Shown here one piece after another: positions 8,701 through 17,609 of a stretch of 38,752 nucleotides of DNA (position 1 is the stretch's first letter; each line of letters begins with the position of its first letter). Origin of the DNA: Hydrogenophaga sp. (GTDB taxonomy: Bacteria; Pseudomonadota; Gammaproteobacteria; Burkholderiales; Burkholderiaceae_C); NCBI RefSeq assembly GCF_011772445.1, contig NZ_WVZN01000019.1, positions 6,975 through 45,726 on the forward strand, given 5' to 3'. Below the pieces are notes generated by a model that saw nothing but the letters and a program-made list of their open reading frames with translations, searched no databases and was not told the DNA's origin. The translations under genes were made by a program, and so were the position numbers.

Positions 8701-11700
8701 CGCACCTCGGTGCCCGAGACGATGTGCACCGCCGGGTTGCCGTCCAGACCCAGGCGGGCCTTGATCGCGCCGTGGTTCGCGGCGTAGGCCGTGTTGTCGG
8801 CGTTGATGGTCGTCAGGCTCAGGGTGCTGCCGCTGCTGCCGCCCGTGGCGTTGAGCGTGCTGATGCCCTCGTAGACGCGCACGGCCTCGATATCGACCGT
8901 GCCCGCGCCCAGGATGGTGCTGTCCAGTGCGGTGACGGCCACGTCGTTGCCCGCGCGCATGGCGCGCAGGTTCACGCGGCCCGCCTCGCCACCCGCGCCG
9001 GCGCGCACGTCGATCCTGGAGCCGGCCGCGAGGTCCAACGCGCCGCCGCTGCCCGCGCCGAGTTCCACGCGCCCGCCGTCGCCGCCGGCCTGCGTGGCCG
9101 AGGCGTCCAGGCGCGCGCCGTCGTGCAGCGTGAGCGAATGTCCCGCGTAGGCGCTGATGTGCCCGCCGTCCGTGCCGTTCGCGTCCAGCGTGCCGCGGAT
9201 GTCGATGGACCCCGCGTCGGCCGACAGCGCGATGCGCTCGGCACGCACCGTCTGGTTGGCGCCGATGCTCAGGTCGCCGGTGCGCGCGCGCAGCGCGCGT
9301 TCGCCCGTGAAGCCCTTGCCCAGGGCGGTGTTGATCGCGTCCGCATTGGCCAGGGTGTTGGCATCGACACGCGCCACCGCCCCCTTGCCCGTCTTGCCTT
9401 GCGCGTCGGCCAGGGTCTCGCCGCGCAGCGTGCCGGCGGGCAGGCTCACCGTGCCGTTCACGGCGGACACGTTCAGCGTGCCGCCGTCGGCGCCCGCCGC
9501 GCCCGAGACATCCACGCGGGATGCCGCGTCCAGGGCCACGTTGCCGCTGTCGCTGCGCAGCGTGACCTGGCCGCCCCAGGTGCCCCGCTTCTCGTCGAAG
9601 AAGGCCAGCTCGCGGCCGGCCACGTTCACGTCGGCGCGATCGCCCAGTTGCACGTCGCCGGTGCGCGCATGCAACTCCAGCGAACCGCTGGCCAGTTGTG
9701 CGCGCGTGTCGAAATCGATCGCGTCGGCGCGCAGCGTCCAGCCCGCGCCCAGCCCACCGGCCGCACCGGAGGGCGCGGCAGCGCCGCCGTGGCTCAGCGC
9801 CAGCGTGCCCAGGCCGGCAGCCAGTTCGAGCGTCTGCTTCGCACCGGCCTCGCCGGTCAGGCGCGCGGTGGTCACCGTCGTGGCGGTGTCCAGGCGAGTG
9901 GTGCCCGTGCCCGAGGCGTTCAGGGTGTTGGCGTCGATGGCCACGCCCGAGAAGCCGCCCATGGTCTTGTCACCAGCGCCCAGGGTCAGCGTGTCCGCCT
10001 GCAGCGTGAGCGTGCCCGCGCCCGCCGCGGCGCCGGGGTTGTAGGCCGCGCCGGCCTGGTTGCTCAGGCTCAGATCGCGCGCGGCCAGGCGCACCTGATC
10101 GCCCGCGCCGCCCGCGCCTGCGATGCCACCGCCCTGCAGGCTCAGGCGCTGCAGCGTGGGCGCACCGTTCGCGTCGCGACCGCCCACGTCCACGCTGCCA
10201 TAGACGTCGAAGGTGGTGTAGCTGGACAGCGTGAGGCTGCGCAGGCCCAACAGGTCGTCGAAGTCGTCCTGCGAGAACGTGATGCCTTCCACGGCACCGA
10301 CGGGCGAGCCCAGGTTCACGCGCGCCGCGCCCACCGCGAGCTCGCCGGCCACCGCCTGGCCCTTGCGCGCGAAGCGCGTGTCGCCCGCAAACGCGTTGTC
10401 GCGCGTGGCGTCGAGGTTGATCGAACGCGCCGCCTGCACGACCGCGCTGTGGTCGGCGTTGAGCGTGCCCTGGCTGCGGTCCGGTGAGCCGGTGCGCGAG
10501 AAGGTGGCCGCGCTCGACGCGGCGCGCACGAAGGCGCCGTTGCCCGCGGTGGCGTAGTGGCCCGCGTCGCCATCGGCGCCCTGCGCGTCGATCGCGCTGC
10601 CTTCGGCCAGCGTGAGCGTATCGCGCGCCGCCAGCATCACCTCGGGCCCGCGCAGCGCGGACGCGCCGCCATTGGCCAGCCTCAGGTCCTCGCTGTGCAC
10701 GGTCAGCGTGGTGGTGTTGCCGTCGCGTTCGCGCGTGGCGCCCAGCAGCAGGCTCTCGGCACCCAGGGCATTGAGGTCGTCCACGTTCAGGCGCGTGGCG
10801 GTGGGATCGATGCCGGTGGCGTCGGCCCCGGCGATCACCAGGTTCGGCGCGGCGATGTCCACCGCCGCGCCCCGTCCACCGGCGGCCGGCGATCCGATCA
10901 GGCGGCCGTCGAGTTCGAGCTGGCCCTGCGTGAGCATGGACAGGCGCCCGGCGTCCTGCGGCCGCAGCGTATCGGTGCCGAAGAAGCCGGAGGCGCGCGC
11001 GAGCGTGAACTCCGAGCGCGCGCGCACCTGGTCCTGTGTGAGCACGTCGATGGCGCGCCAGCCACCTTCGCGCGTGGCGCCCGCGCGGCTGTCGGTGAGG
11101 TAGCCCGAGGTGACCTGGATGCCGTCCTGGCGCGTGAAGGCCTCGGGGCGCACGGCCACGCTCTCGCCCAGGCGAACCGCCAGGGCGCCCGGCAGCAACG
11201 CGTAGTGGGCGGGCAGCAGGGTGTAGGTGCCCGCGGGCAGGCCGGGCACGCCCGACAGGTAGACCGTGGTGCCCACGGCCCGGTTCAAACCTTCCTGCGG
11301 ATCACCCGGCGCGAAGCCGCCCGCGTAACCCGGCACGATGGCGTAGGTGTTCGCAGCAGCCAGAATGTCGCGCGAGCCACCCGGGCCGACGGAGAACTCA
11401 TAGGCCTGCACGTCGCCGCCGCCGGCCACGTTGATCGTCGCCCCCTCCTTCACCTGCACCGATCCGCCGGACAGATTGACCGCCTTCTCGGGCAGCGCGT
11501 CCAGTTCCAGCTGACCGCCCGGCACGTCGGCCGGGTTGAGGTTGACCACCCACTGCGTGCCGTTCTGGATCTGCCCCAGCGGCAGCACCTGGCCCGCGTC
11601 CGCCGCGACCGAGGTGAGGCTGCCCGCTTCGAGCCTGAGCTCGTTCTGCGCCACCAGGTCGATGCTGCCCAGCGGCGCGATCACGCGGCCGGCCTGCGTG

Positions 11701-14700
11701 ATGTTCTGCGCCTCCACGCGCAGGCTGCCGGCGGCCGACCACACCGGCGCCGCCACGCCGGTGCTCTCGACGCGCACGTCGCGGCCGGCGGCCTGGATCG
11801 TCACATCGGCAAAGCTGGTGGGCGAGACCGAACCGCCGCGCAGGGTGAGATCGCCGGTCGTGGCGATGGTGGCGCTGTGTTCATAGGCACCGGCGGCGTC
11901 CAGGCGCGTCACGCCGGCCAGTTGCACGCGCTCGCTGCCGGTGAGCTCGCTGCGCTGCATGCCGCGCAGGCGGACGTTGCCCGCCAGTTCCAGCAGGCGC
12001 GCGTCGGCGCGCAGCACCCCGTTGTTCGCGCTGCTGCCTTCGGTACCCACGCGGCCGCGGTTGCTCGCGTCCCAATTGCCCAGCCGCACCGCGTCGGCCA
12101 TCAGGTGGGCGTCGCCGCGCGTCTCGATGCGCGCGGCGTCGAGCTGGATCTCGCGCAGCGGCACCGCGCGGCCATCGCCCAGTGCCAGGCCCTGCTCGAG
12201 CGCGATGCCGTCGCGGCTGGAGAAGCGCAGTTGCTCGAAGCCCGCGGCCTCCAGCGCGTCGGTGCCGATGCTGGCGCGCACCTCGCCCGTGAGCGGCACG
12301 GAATCGCCGAAGTCGAGGCCCGCCGTCTGCGGCGCGACCGTGTTGGACAGGACCATGGTGCGGGCCAGGCTGTCGTAGCCGCTCTGTCCCTCCACGCGCG
12401 CGGTCTTCGACAGCGTCACCGACAGGGCGCCGCCCTGTCGGTCGGGTGCGCCGCCGCGCGCGGCCAGCGTGGCGTCGAACAGCAGGCCCTCCTCGGCGAA
12501 CAGGTTCACCTGGCCCGCGCCGCTGGCCACCGATTCCACGTTCACGCCGCGCGAATCGCGCGACGCGTACTGCACTGGCGAGCTGCCCGAGACGTCGATC
12601 GTCGCGCCCTGCTCGGCCACCAGGTAGCCTGTGCGCGCGTTCAGGTTCACCGTGCCTCCCGCGAGCACCTCACCCTGCGTGAGGCCCTTGTCGTCGGCGG
12701 TGATGCGGGGCGTGCCACTGGCGTCCAGGCGCGCGTTGGCGCCCAACCAGAGGGTGTTCGTCTCGAGCGAGCCCGAGGAGAACCCCGAGCTCCGGTCCAG
12801 GGTCAGGTCGATGGTGCCGCCGCGCGCCACCAGCGCCCCCTCGACCTCGATGCTGTTGCGCGCCTCCAGTTCGATAAGGCCCCCCGGGTCCACATCGACC
12901 CGCGCGCCCTGACCGATGCGCAGCTCGCCGGTGCCCGCGCCCGAATCCCCGGCGCTCAAGGCGATCGAGGCCGCCGGCCGCTCCCAGGCATCGCGCGTGA
13001 CCGGCCTGCCGACGGACGCCAACGCGCTGCCCGAGGGCCGCGTGAGCGCATCCGTGTCCGGATCGATCTGCTGCACGCGCACGTCCACCTGCGCGCCGTC
13101 GACCACGTCCAGGCGTTGCAGGCCGCGGATGTCGTACTGCGCGAAGCCACCGCGCTGGAAGGCATCCGCCCCCAGCACCAGCAGGCCATCGCCCTGCCCC
13201 GAGCCACCGATCTGCACGCGCTCGCTGGTGAGCGCCAATGAACCGCCCGCCTCGATGCCATGCGCCCGCAGCGTGGCGCCGTCCAGGCCCTGCACATGGT
13301 TGCCGCCAATGGTGATGTCACCGCCACGCCCCGCGTGCAGTTGGCCGCCCTGGTCCACGCGCCCGCCACCGTCGGCGTCGATGCGCACGCCCTCACCCAA
13401 GGCCACGGTGCCGCGCGAGAACACCAGGCCGCCGGAGGCCTGGCCCTGCGCCACCAGCGACACGCTACCGCCGTCGATGACCGGCGCCACACCGGCGCCG
13501 CCGGGCACGCCGCGGCGCTGGTTCACCCAGGCGCCCTGCACCTGCAGCGCCACGCCGTCGCGCACGCTCAGCGTGGTGTCGGCCACCACGTTCCTGGCGT
13601 TGTTGCGGGCAGTGATGTCGATATGCCCGCCTTGCGCGGTGATGTCGGCGTTCACGTTCACCTGGCGCCCGGCGATGGTGACCCCACCGCCCTGCGGCGT
13701 GCGCAGCGCGTCACGCACCTCGGCGGCCTGGTTCGTGAAGACCTCCAGCTGCGCCACGCGGCCTTCGCCCACCAGGGCGGCGTCCAGCGTGAGCGTGTCC
13801 TTGAGCGGATCGACCAGTTCCTCGTGGCGCGCGAACTGGCCCGGCAGCGGGCCACCGTTGGCGATCACCACGTTCTGGTTGAGTTTGTGGTCCTTCAAGG
13901 CGTCGCCCACGCCCTCCGTACCGAAGGTGAGCGTGGCGCCGCGGGGCAGTTGGCCGGAGAGCTGCTGGCGTTCGCCGGCCACGGTGCGGCCCTCGACGCT
14001 GCCGCTGAAATACGCCGCGCCCATGCTCTGCACGTTCATGCGCCCGGCGTCCTGGCCTTGTGTGTAGCCCTGCACCACGCGCTGGGCGCTGGGCAGTTCG
14101 ATCACCTCCTGCTCGTTCCATTTGTCGTAGTTCACGACATAGCGGCTCACGATCGCGTCATAGCGCGTGCTGGCGCTGGCGTCCGCCAGGTCGGTGAGCT
14201 TGCCCCGGCTGGAGAGCACCGTGGTCTTGGCGACGTCCTGCGTGTACTTCACGCTGCCGCCCGAGAGGTCGAAGCTGGCGCCCTGCTCGACGATGGTCTG
14301 GCCTTCGGAGCGCAGGCTGATGGTGCCGGCCTGCGTGGAGCGCTCGGCGATGCCGCGCTCCAGGCGCGCGCGGTAAGCCAGCAGGCTGTCGCGTGCGATC
14401 AGCGTGTCCTTCCCCGCGTCCGCATTGGCCAGGGCCTGCTCGATATCCACCCAGGCCTTTTGTCCGCGCAGCGGGCCGTTCTGGTTGACCGGAGAATCCT
14501 TCAACTCGTCGCCGCGCAGTTCCACCTCCACCGTGTTGCGCGCGGCCGAGACCTCCACGTCACGCAAGCCCGACACGTCGATGCGCGCGCCCTGGGCGAT
14601 GTGGATGCTGGCCTGAGTCGAGGGCGCGCTGCCCGCGCCGTTGAGCGAACCGCCGGAAACCAGCGTCGTGGGGTTGTCCACGGCCGTGAATGCCACGTCG

Positions 14701-15902
14701 CCGGCGTTCGCGACGATGGCGGCGCCTGACTCCATGTGGATTTTCTGTCCCAGCACCCGCACCTGCGACTTCTCGGCCAGGCCCGTGCCGCTGTCGCCAT
14801 CCTGCACGGTGGTCTTGTCGCTCAGGTCGGGCAGCACCTCGGTCACGCTGCCGGCGCCCAGCACCACCTCGCCGCCACGGCTGGACGAACGCGACCCGCC
14901 GACGGAGACACTGGTGTCCTTGGCCATCAGGTAGACCGAACCGTTCGCCAGCACCGAGCTGGTGGCCGTGGCGCGGCCCATCTGGTTGACCGCGTAGCCC
15001 ACCATGGTCACGTTGCCGCGCTCGGCCGTGAGCTGGCCGAAGTTGCTGGCCACGCTGCCACCGCCGGCCGGGCTGTCCACTTCCACCAGCAGGCCGCGCA
15101 GGTTCAGGTCGGCGCTGTCGTCGGCACGCAGGAAGACGCGCGAGCCGGCCGCCAGAATCACCTGGCCGTCGGGCGCGCTGATGCTGCCGCGGTTCTCCAC
15201 CCGCGGAGCGATCAGCATGACGCGGCCCTGGCTGGTGGCGCTGATCTTCGCGCCCTCCATCACCTGGATCGCACCGCGCCCCTCGCCGCCGTCCAGTCCG
15301 CGCTCGAACTGCGGCGCGTTGAGATCGCCCAGAAGACCATTGATGATGTACTTGTCCGCGATGTTGAGCGTGCTCGCGGTGAAGCTGTTGAGGTTCACCT
15401 GGGAACCGCCCAGGAAGGCGATGCCGTTGGTGTTGACCAGGATGATGTTGGCCTTCTGACCGTCTGCCTGCGAGATGGCGCCCGCGATCACGCTGGGGTT
15501 GATGTCCCAGATGCGGTTGAGCGTGGTGAAGCTGGCGCCCTGCACCAGCTGGTTGGTGTTCAGGTCCTGCACCTGGCGGAACTGCACGCCGTGGCCCGCG
15601 CCCACGTTGAAGCTCTGCCAGTTGAGGATGGCCTTGTTGCCCACCTGGTTCACGAAGGCCTGGTGGCCCGTGACCTGGTAGGCCGCCTGCCCTGCCGTCA
15701 CGAAGTTGGGGATGCCCCCACCGGCGCCGGGCACTGGCAGGTTCTGCGTCCAGCCCGGTGCGGCGAACAACAGCGCACTTGCCAGCGCCACCGCGCCGCG
15801 CGCGCCGCTGGCGGCCTTGCCTTGCGCCCGCGCGCACTCGGCCACGGCCACGAGCGCGCCGAGGTGCCGGCTGAAGACGATTCGATAGCGTTGGCGGTTC
15901 AT
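5751..15902 (-). CDS. Giant TpsA exoprotein (filamentous haemagglutinin-like adhesin)
   Basis: A single uninterrupted frame codes for 3383 residues. The N-terminus is the extended signal peptide typical of large TPS proteins (MNRQRYRIVFSRHLGALVAV, then a hydrophobic stretch). Residues about 55-300 form the TPS secretion domain: NKAILNWQSFNVG, FTTLNRIWDINPS, and NTNGIAFLGG near residue 157 in place of the usual NPNGI. Most of the rest is beta-helix made of short repeats of the type LRADARLLELAGNVRLRG, rich in Ala, Gly, Asp and Thr. Near residues 3050-3170, a segment with GGGIDVMVPGGGIVVGLAN resembles the C-terminal DUF3739 region of FHA-family proteins. There is no cysteine-rich or toxin-like C-terminus. 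A GGAGAA ribosome site lies seven bases before the ATG, and tpsB ends 16 bases upstream. It is probably a secreted or surface-held adhesin or biofilm scaffold. Confidence 0.93.
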   Translation of the reverse strand: MNRQRYRIVFSRHLGALVAVAECARAQGKAASGARGAVALASALLFAAPGWTQNLPVPGAGGGIPNFVTAGQAAYQVTGHQAFVNQVGNKAILNWQSFNVGAGHGVQFRQVQDLNTNQLVQGASFTTLNRIWDINPSVIAGAISQADGQKANIILVNTNGIAFLGGSQVNLNSFTASTLNIADKYIINGLLGDLNAPQFERGLDGGEGRGAIQVMEGAKISATSQGRVMLIAPRVENRGSISAPDGQVILAAGSRVFLRADDSADLNLRGLLVEVDSPAGGGSVASNFGQLTAERGNVTMVGYAVNQMGRATATSSVLANGSVYLMAKDTSVSVGGSRSSSRGGEVVLGAGSVTEVLPDLSDKTTVQDGDSGTGLAEKSQVRVLGQKIHMESGAAIVANAGDVAFTAVDNPTTLVSGGSLNGAGSAPSTQASIHIAQGARIDVSGLRDVEVSAARNTVEVELRGDELKDSPVNQNGPLRGQKAWVDIEQALANADAGKDTLIARDSLLAYRARLERGIAERSTQAGTISLRSEGQTIVEQGASFDLSGGSVKYTQDVAKTTVLSSRGKLTDLADASASTRYDAIVSRYVVNYDKWNEQEVIELPSAQRVVQGYTQGQDAGRMNVQSMGAAYFSGSVEGRTVAGERQQLSGQLPRGATLTFGTEGVGDALKDHKLNQNVVIANGGPLPGQFARHEELVDPLKDTLTLDAALVGEGRVAQLEVFTNQAAEVRDALRTPQGGGVTIAGRQVNVNADITAQGGHIDITARNNARNVVADTTLSVRDGVALQVQGAWVNQRRGVPGGAGVAPVIDGGSVSLVAQGQASGGLVFSRGTVALGEGVRIDADGGGRVDQGGQLHAGRGGDITIGGNHVQGLDGATLRAHGIEAGGSLALTSERVQIGGSGQGDGLLVLGADAFQRGGFAQYDIRGLQRLDVVDGAQVDVRVQQIDPDTDALTRPSGSALASVGRPVTRDAWERPAASIALSAGDSGAGTGELRIGQGARVDVDPGGLIELEARNSIEVEGALVARGGTIDLTLDRSSGFSSGSLETNTLWLGANARLDASGTPRITADDKGLTQGEVLAGGTVNLNARTGYLVAEQGATIDVSGSSPVQYASRDSRGVNVESVASGAGQVNLFAEEGLLFDATLAARGGAPDRQGGALSVTLSKTARVEGQSGYDSLARTMVLSNTVAPQTAGLDFGDSVPLTGEVRASIGTDALEAAGFEQLRFSSRDGIALEQGLALGDGRAVPLREIQLDAARIETRGDAHLMADAVRLGNWDASNRGRVGTEGSSANNGVLRADARLLELAGNVRLRGMQRSELTGSERVQLAGVTRLDAAGAYEHSATIATTGDLTLRGGSVSPTSFADVTIQAAGRDVRVESTGVAAPVWSAAGSLRVEAQNITQAGRVIAPLGSIDLVAQNELRLEAGSLTSVAADAGQVLPLGQIQNGTQWVVNLNPADVPGGQLELDALPEKAVNLSGGSVQVKEGATINVAGGGDVQAYEFSVGPGGSRDILAAANTYAIVPGYAGGFAPGDPQEGLNRAVGTTVYLSGVPGLPAGTYTLLPAHYALLPGALAVRLGESVAVRPEAFTRQDGIQVTSGYLTDSRAGATREGGWRAIDVLTQDQVRARSEFTLARASGFFGTDTLRPQDAGRLSMLTQGQLELDGRLIGSPAAGGRGAAVDIAAPNLVIAGADATGIDPTATRLNVDDLNALGAESLLLGATRERDGNTTTLTVHSEDLRLANGGASALRGPEVMLAARDTLTLAEGSAIDAQGADGDAGHYATAGNGAFVRAASSAATFSRTGSPDRSQGTLNADHSAVVQAARSINLDATRDNAFAGDTRFARKGQAVAGELAVGAARVNLGSPVGAVEGITFSQDDFDDLLGLRSLTLSSYTTFDVYGSVDVGGRDANGAPTLQRLSLQGGGIAGAGGAGDQVRLAARDLSLSNQAGAAYNPGAAAGAGTLTLQADTLTLGAGDKTMGGFSGVAIDANTLNASGTGTTRLDTATTVTTARLTGEAGAKQTLELAAGLGTLALSHGGAAAPSGAAGGLGAGWTLRADAIDFDTRAQLASGSLELHARTGDVQLGDRADVNVAGRELAFFDEKRGTWGGQVTLRSDSGNVALDAASRVDVSGAAGADGGTLNVSAVNGTVSLPAGTLRGETLADAQGKTGKGAVARVDANTLANADAINTALGKGFTGERALRARTGDLSIGANQTVRAERIALSADAGSIDIRGTLDANGTDGGHISAYAGHSLTLHDGARLDASATQAGGDGGRVELGAGSGGALDLAAGSRIDVRAGAGGEAGRVNLRAMRAGNDVAVTALDSTILGAGTVDIEAVRVYEGISTLNATGGSSGSTLSLTTINADNTAYAANHGAIKARLGLDGNPAVHIVSGTEVRSSGDLTVANDWNLASATAGDEPGVLTLRAQGNLQLNGHLSDGFTNAAPMTGTTPSTLLSDTVRGGRSWSYRLVAGADASAADPLSTRAGVGDVTVAAGKVVRTGTGHIDVAAGRDIKLASATSAIYTAGRLSPALDGFTPPITLQRAYFTQGGGDLSLQAGRDITGVASSQLYSEWLFRQGRLNADGSGYLTGQQGTPAWWVRFDQFAQGVGALGGGDVSLRAGGNVNNVSASAPTQGRMASGTPDAAALVKTGGGHVTVEAGGDVLGGHYMADEGSVRVVAGGAIDSGQTVLTGKVYPVIALGNASAEVRATGDVNLHGVINPQLVIQSYGANDNFNVRSNAQGAQRESVFSTYGSDSAVRLSSLNGDTVLHDPAGSSTDGVSALYRAYSLYGDTVQITDREAYRNLLGYLPPSMSMTAFNGDVVLSRTAVSSERTMMPSTTGQLELMAQDSVLVNVNLVMSDNDPSQVASAWRPTNLPGTVLSPTVGQRHANTPVHTGDSSTAKVYAVQGDVRGVSQSEGQNISLDLAKSAEVRAGRDVVNLNLAVQHANTSDRSVVEAGRDIRYADGGLRSDADGLRVAGQGRMTVAAGRNISLGTSGGILSRGDLDNANLPATGADLEVIAGLGPKGFDVDGALARLQQRLASGSPSETDLALARWLTGDASLTGGNAAAAVADVAGLPHDQRHDRVREFVFTALRTTGRDANDAGSGFAGDFERGYAALELVFPGIGTDGTYQGDLNLFASRIKTERGGGIDVMVPGGGIVVGLANTPANLVNVGNNVLGIVAAAEGDVRAMAREDVLVNQSRVLTVGGGDVLLWSSEGDIDAGRGAKTASAVPPPIVKVDPGTGTVTQELVGAASGSGIGALESPGVEAGDVDLIAPKGTVNAGDAGIRARNLNIAAQVVLGADNISVSGTSTGTPVADTSAVTADSSGATSGGNDASSVVESLNQAAAESARAAQELASSLRPSVVRVEVLGFGE

Positions 15903-15918
15903 GGTCGGGTTCTCCTGC

Positions 15919-17490
15919 TCACCACTCGTAGGCGAGGCTGAAATGCAATCGGTGGTCGCCGCGCGCGGTGTTGCCCAGGGCCTTGAGCGGGTAGGCCCAC
16001 CACAGCGCGGCCTGCAAGCCGTTGCTGCCCTTGGCGCGCAGGCCCAGGCCCACGCTGGACAGGCTGTACTTGCTGGTCTCGGTGATCGGGTCGATCACAC
16101 GCACATGGCCCGCATCGACGAAGGCGAGCGCGCGCAATTCGTTGAAGGCCTCGGCCACCGCACCCAGGCGGCTGTGCAGGCTCGGCGTGAGGGCCTCCAG
16201 GCTCAGCGCGTAGCCCTCCTCGCCCAGCGCGGCCGATTCGAGGTAGCCGCGCACCGTGTCCGCGCCACCGATGGCGAACTGCTCGTTGGAGATCAGCGGG
16301 CCGCCCGAGAGCTGCCAGCTCCCGCGCCAGTTCAGGCCCCAGCCGTTCTCGAAGCTGCGCTCCTGCGAGGCGTTGCCGCGCAGGTACGCATAGGACGGTT
16401 TGCCCTTGAAGCGCTTGTCGGCGAATTCCTGCTCGCTGGCGCCCAGGCCACTGGTGTGGAAATTGAATGAGACGCCCGCGCGCGTGGTGCGCTGCTCGGC
16501 GAGCCAGGTGCCGTCCCAGCCGATGGTGAACGGCGTGTAGGCGATGGGCGTGTTGAAGCCGCCGCTGCCGATGAGGTTGACGGACTGATCGAAGTCCTTG
16601 TGGTCGATGCCGAAGCTGGCGCTGTGAAAGAAGCTGTCGCCGCCAGGCAGCGGGCGGATGTAGCGCGCGCCCACGATGGTGCCGCGGCCCAGCACGTTGA
16701 GCGTGCCCACCGCCGAGACGTCCGAATCGGAGCGGATGCCGTACACGGCCAGGAAGCCTCCTCCACTGAGCGGCCAGGTGTAGTTGAGCGAGAACACCTG
16801 GCTTTCGTCGGGCTCCTGCGGCGCCGTCTGCACGGTCAGGCCGATGCTGTGCTGCCGTCCCCACAGGTTGTCCCAGCGCAGGCTCGCGCTGGCGCGTGTC
16901 CGGGATGTGTCAGCGCTGTACCGGTCGTCGAGCGTGAGGCTGCCATGGAAAGGCAGGCGGTCTTCCACCTTGAGGTCCACCTCGACGGTGCCCGGCGTCT
17001 TGCCCGGGCGCAGCACCGGCGTGATGCGCCGGTCGGGGCTGCGGTTGAGCGCGGTGAGCTCGCCCTGCATGTCCTGGAAGTTGGGCACCTCACCTTCGGC
17101 CAGCGACGGCGCGGCGGCCTTGATGTCCTCGGGGCTGTAGAAGCGCGATCCGGTGATCCGCAGCCGGTCCACCGGCGCTTCGGTCACCTGCAGGCGCACC
17201 ACGCCGTCGTCCACGCGCTGCTGCGGAATGCTCACCAGCACCGTGAGGTAGCCGGCGCCGTGGTAGGCCTTCTCCAGTGCCTCGCGCGCCTGCTCCACGT
17301 CGGCCAGGGTTTTCTGCTCGCCCATGTGGGCGTACACCGCGCGCTCGATGGTCTGCGCGGGCAGCAGGGTGGCGCCTTCGACACGGAATTCGAGCACGTC
17401 GAAGCGCGCGTCCTGCGCGCGCGCCATGCCGCAGAGCGCGGCCAATCCCAGGGCCCAGGCCAGCCACCGGTGTTTGCTGTTCCTCGTCAT
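15919..17490 (-). CDS. TpsB two-partner secretion transporter (ShlB/FhaC/HecB family)
   Basis: The product has 523 residues. The ATG at 17490 is chosen because it begins a good signal peptide (ends GMARA); an earlier ATG at 17577 would fall in the terminator hairpin. The mature part has a POTRA domain (about residues 35-115: FRVEGATLLPAQTIERAV ... GYLTVLVSIPQQ), a second POTRA-like segment with ITGSRFYSPEDI, and then a 16-strand-type barrel. The loop-6 motif VRGYLES lies near residue 414, and the protein ends in aromatic HFSLAYEW. It should insert in the outer membrane and export the TpsA encoded directly downstream. The pair has its own upstream terminator, so it may be transcribed separately from the PstS-like gene. 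Confidence 0.94.
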   Translation of the reverse strand: MTRNSKHRWLAWALGLAALCGMARAQDARFDVLEFRVEGATLLPAQTIERAVYAHMGEQKTLADVEQAREALEKAYHGAGYLTVLVSIPQQRVDDGVVRLQVTEAPVDRLRITGSRFYSPEDIKAAAPSLAEGEVPNFQDMQGELTALNRSPDRRITPVLRPGKTPGTVEVDLKVEDRLPFHGSLTLDDRYSADTSRTRASASLRWDNLWGRQHSIGLTVQTAPQEPDESQVFSLNYTWPLSGGGFLAVYGIRSDSDVSAVGTLNVLGRGTIVGARYIRPLPGGDSFFHSASFGIDHKDFDQSVNLIGSGGFNTPIAYTPFTIGWDGTWLAEQRTTRAGVSFNFHTSGLGASEQEFADKRFKGKPSYAYLRGNASQERSFENGWGLNWRGSWQLSGGPLISNEQFAIGGADTVRGYLESAALGEEGYALSLEALTPSLHSRLGAVAEAFNELRALAFVDAGHVRVIDPITETSKYSLSSVGLGLRAKGSNGLQAALWWAYPLKALGNTARGDHRLHFSLAYEW

Positions 17491-17530
17491 CGTTGTTCTC
17501 GTCACCGGATGGGTCAACACAACACTGCGA

Positions 17531-17568
17531 AACAAAAACAGGCAAAACGCGGTCGCCCGCGTTTTGCC
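17531..17568 (-). terminator. Rho-independent terminator after the PstS-like gene
   Basis: Perfect 12-base arms (17541-17552 and 17557-17568, GGCAAAACGCGG/CCGCGTTTTGCC) enclose a 4-base loop. On the minus strand they are followed by TGTTTTTGTTT. It lies 42-79 bases beyond the stop of the PstS-like gene and before the tpsB start, separating the two transcription units. Confidence 0.9.
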
Positions 17569-17609
17569 CTTGAACACCCGTCAGCCTCGCGGCCGGCGGG
17601 AAACAGCGA

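Noticed and set aside
13260..14729. Several long plus-strand open frames opposite tpsA (also 10557-13241 and 7206-8582)
   Set aside because: They are antisense shadows of the tpsA frame: biased Arg/His/Ala/Gln composition, no family resemblance and no ribosome sites.
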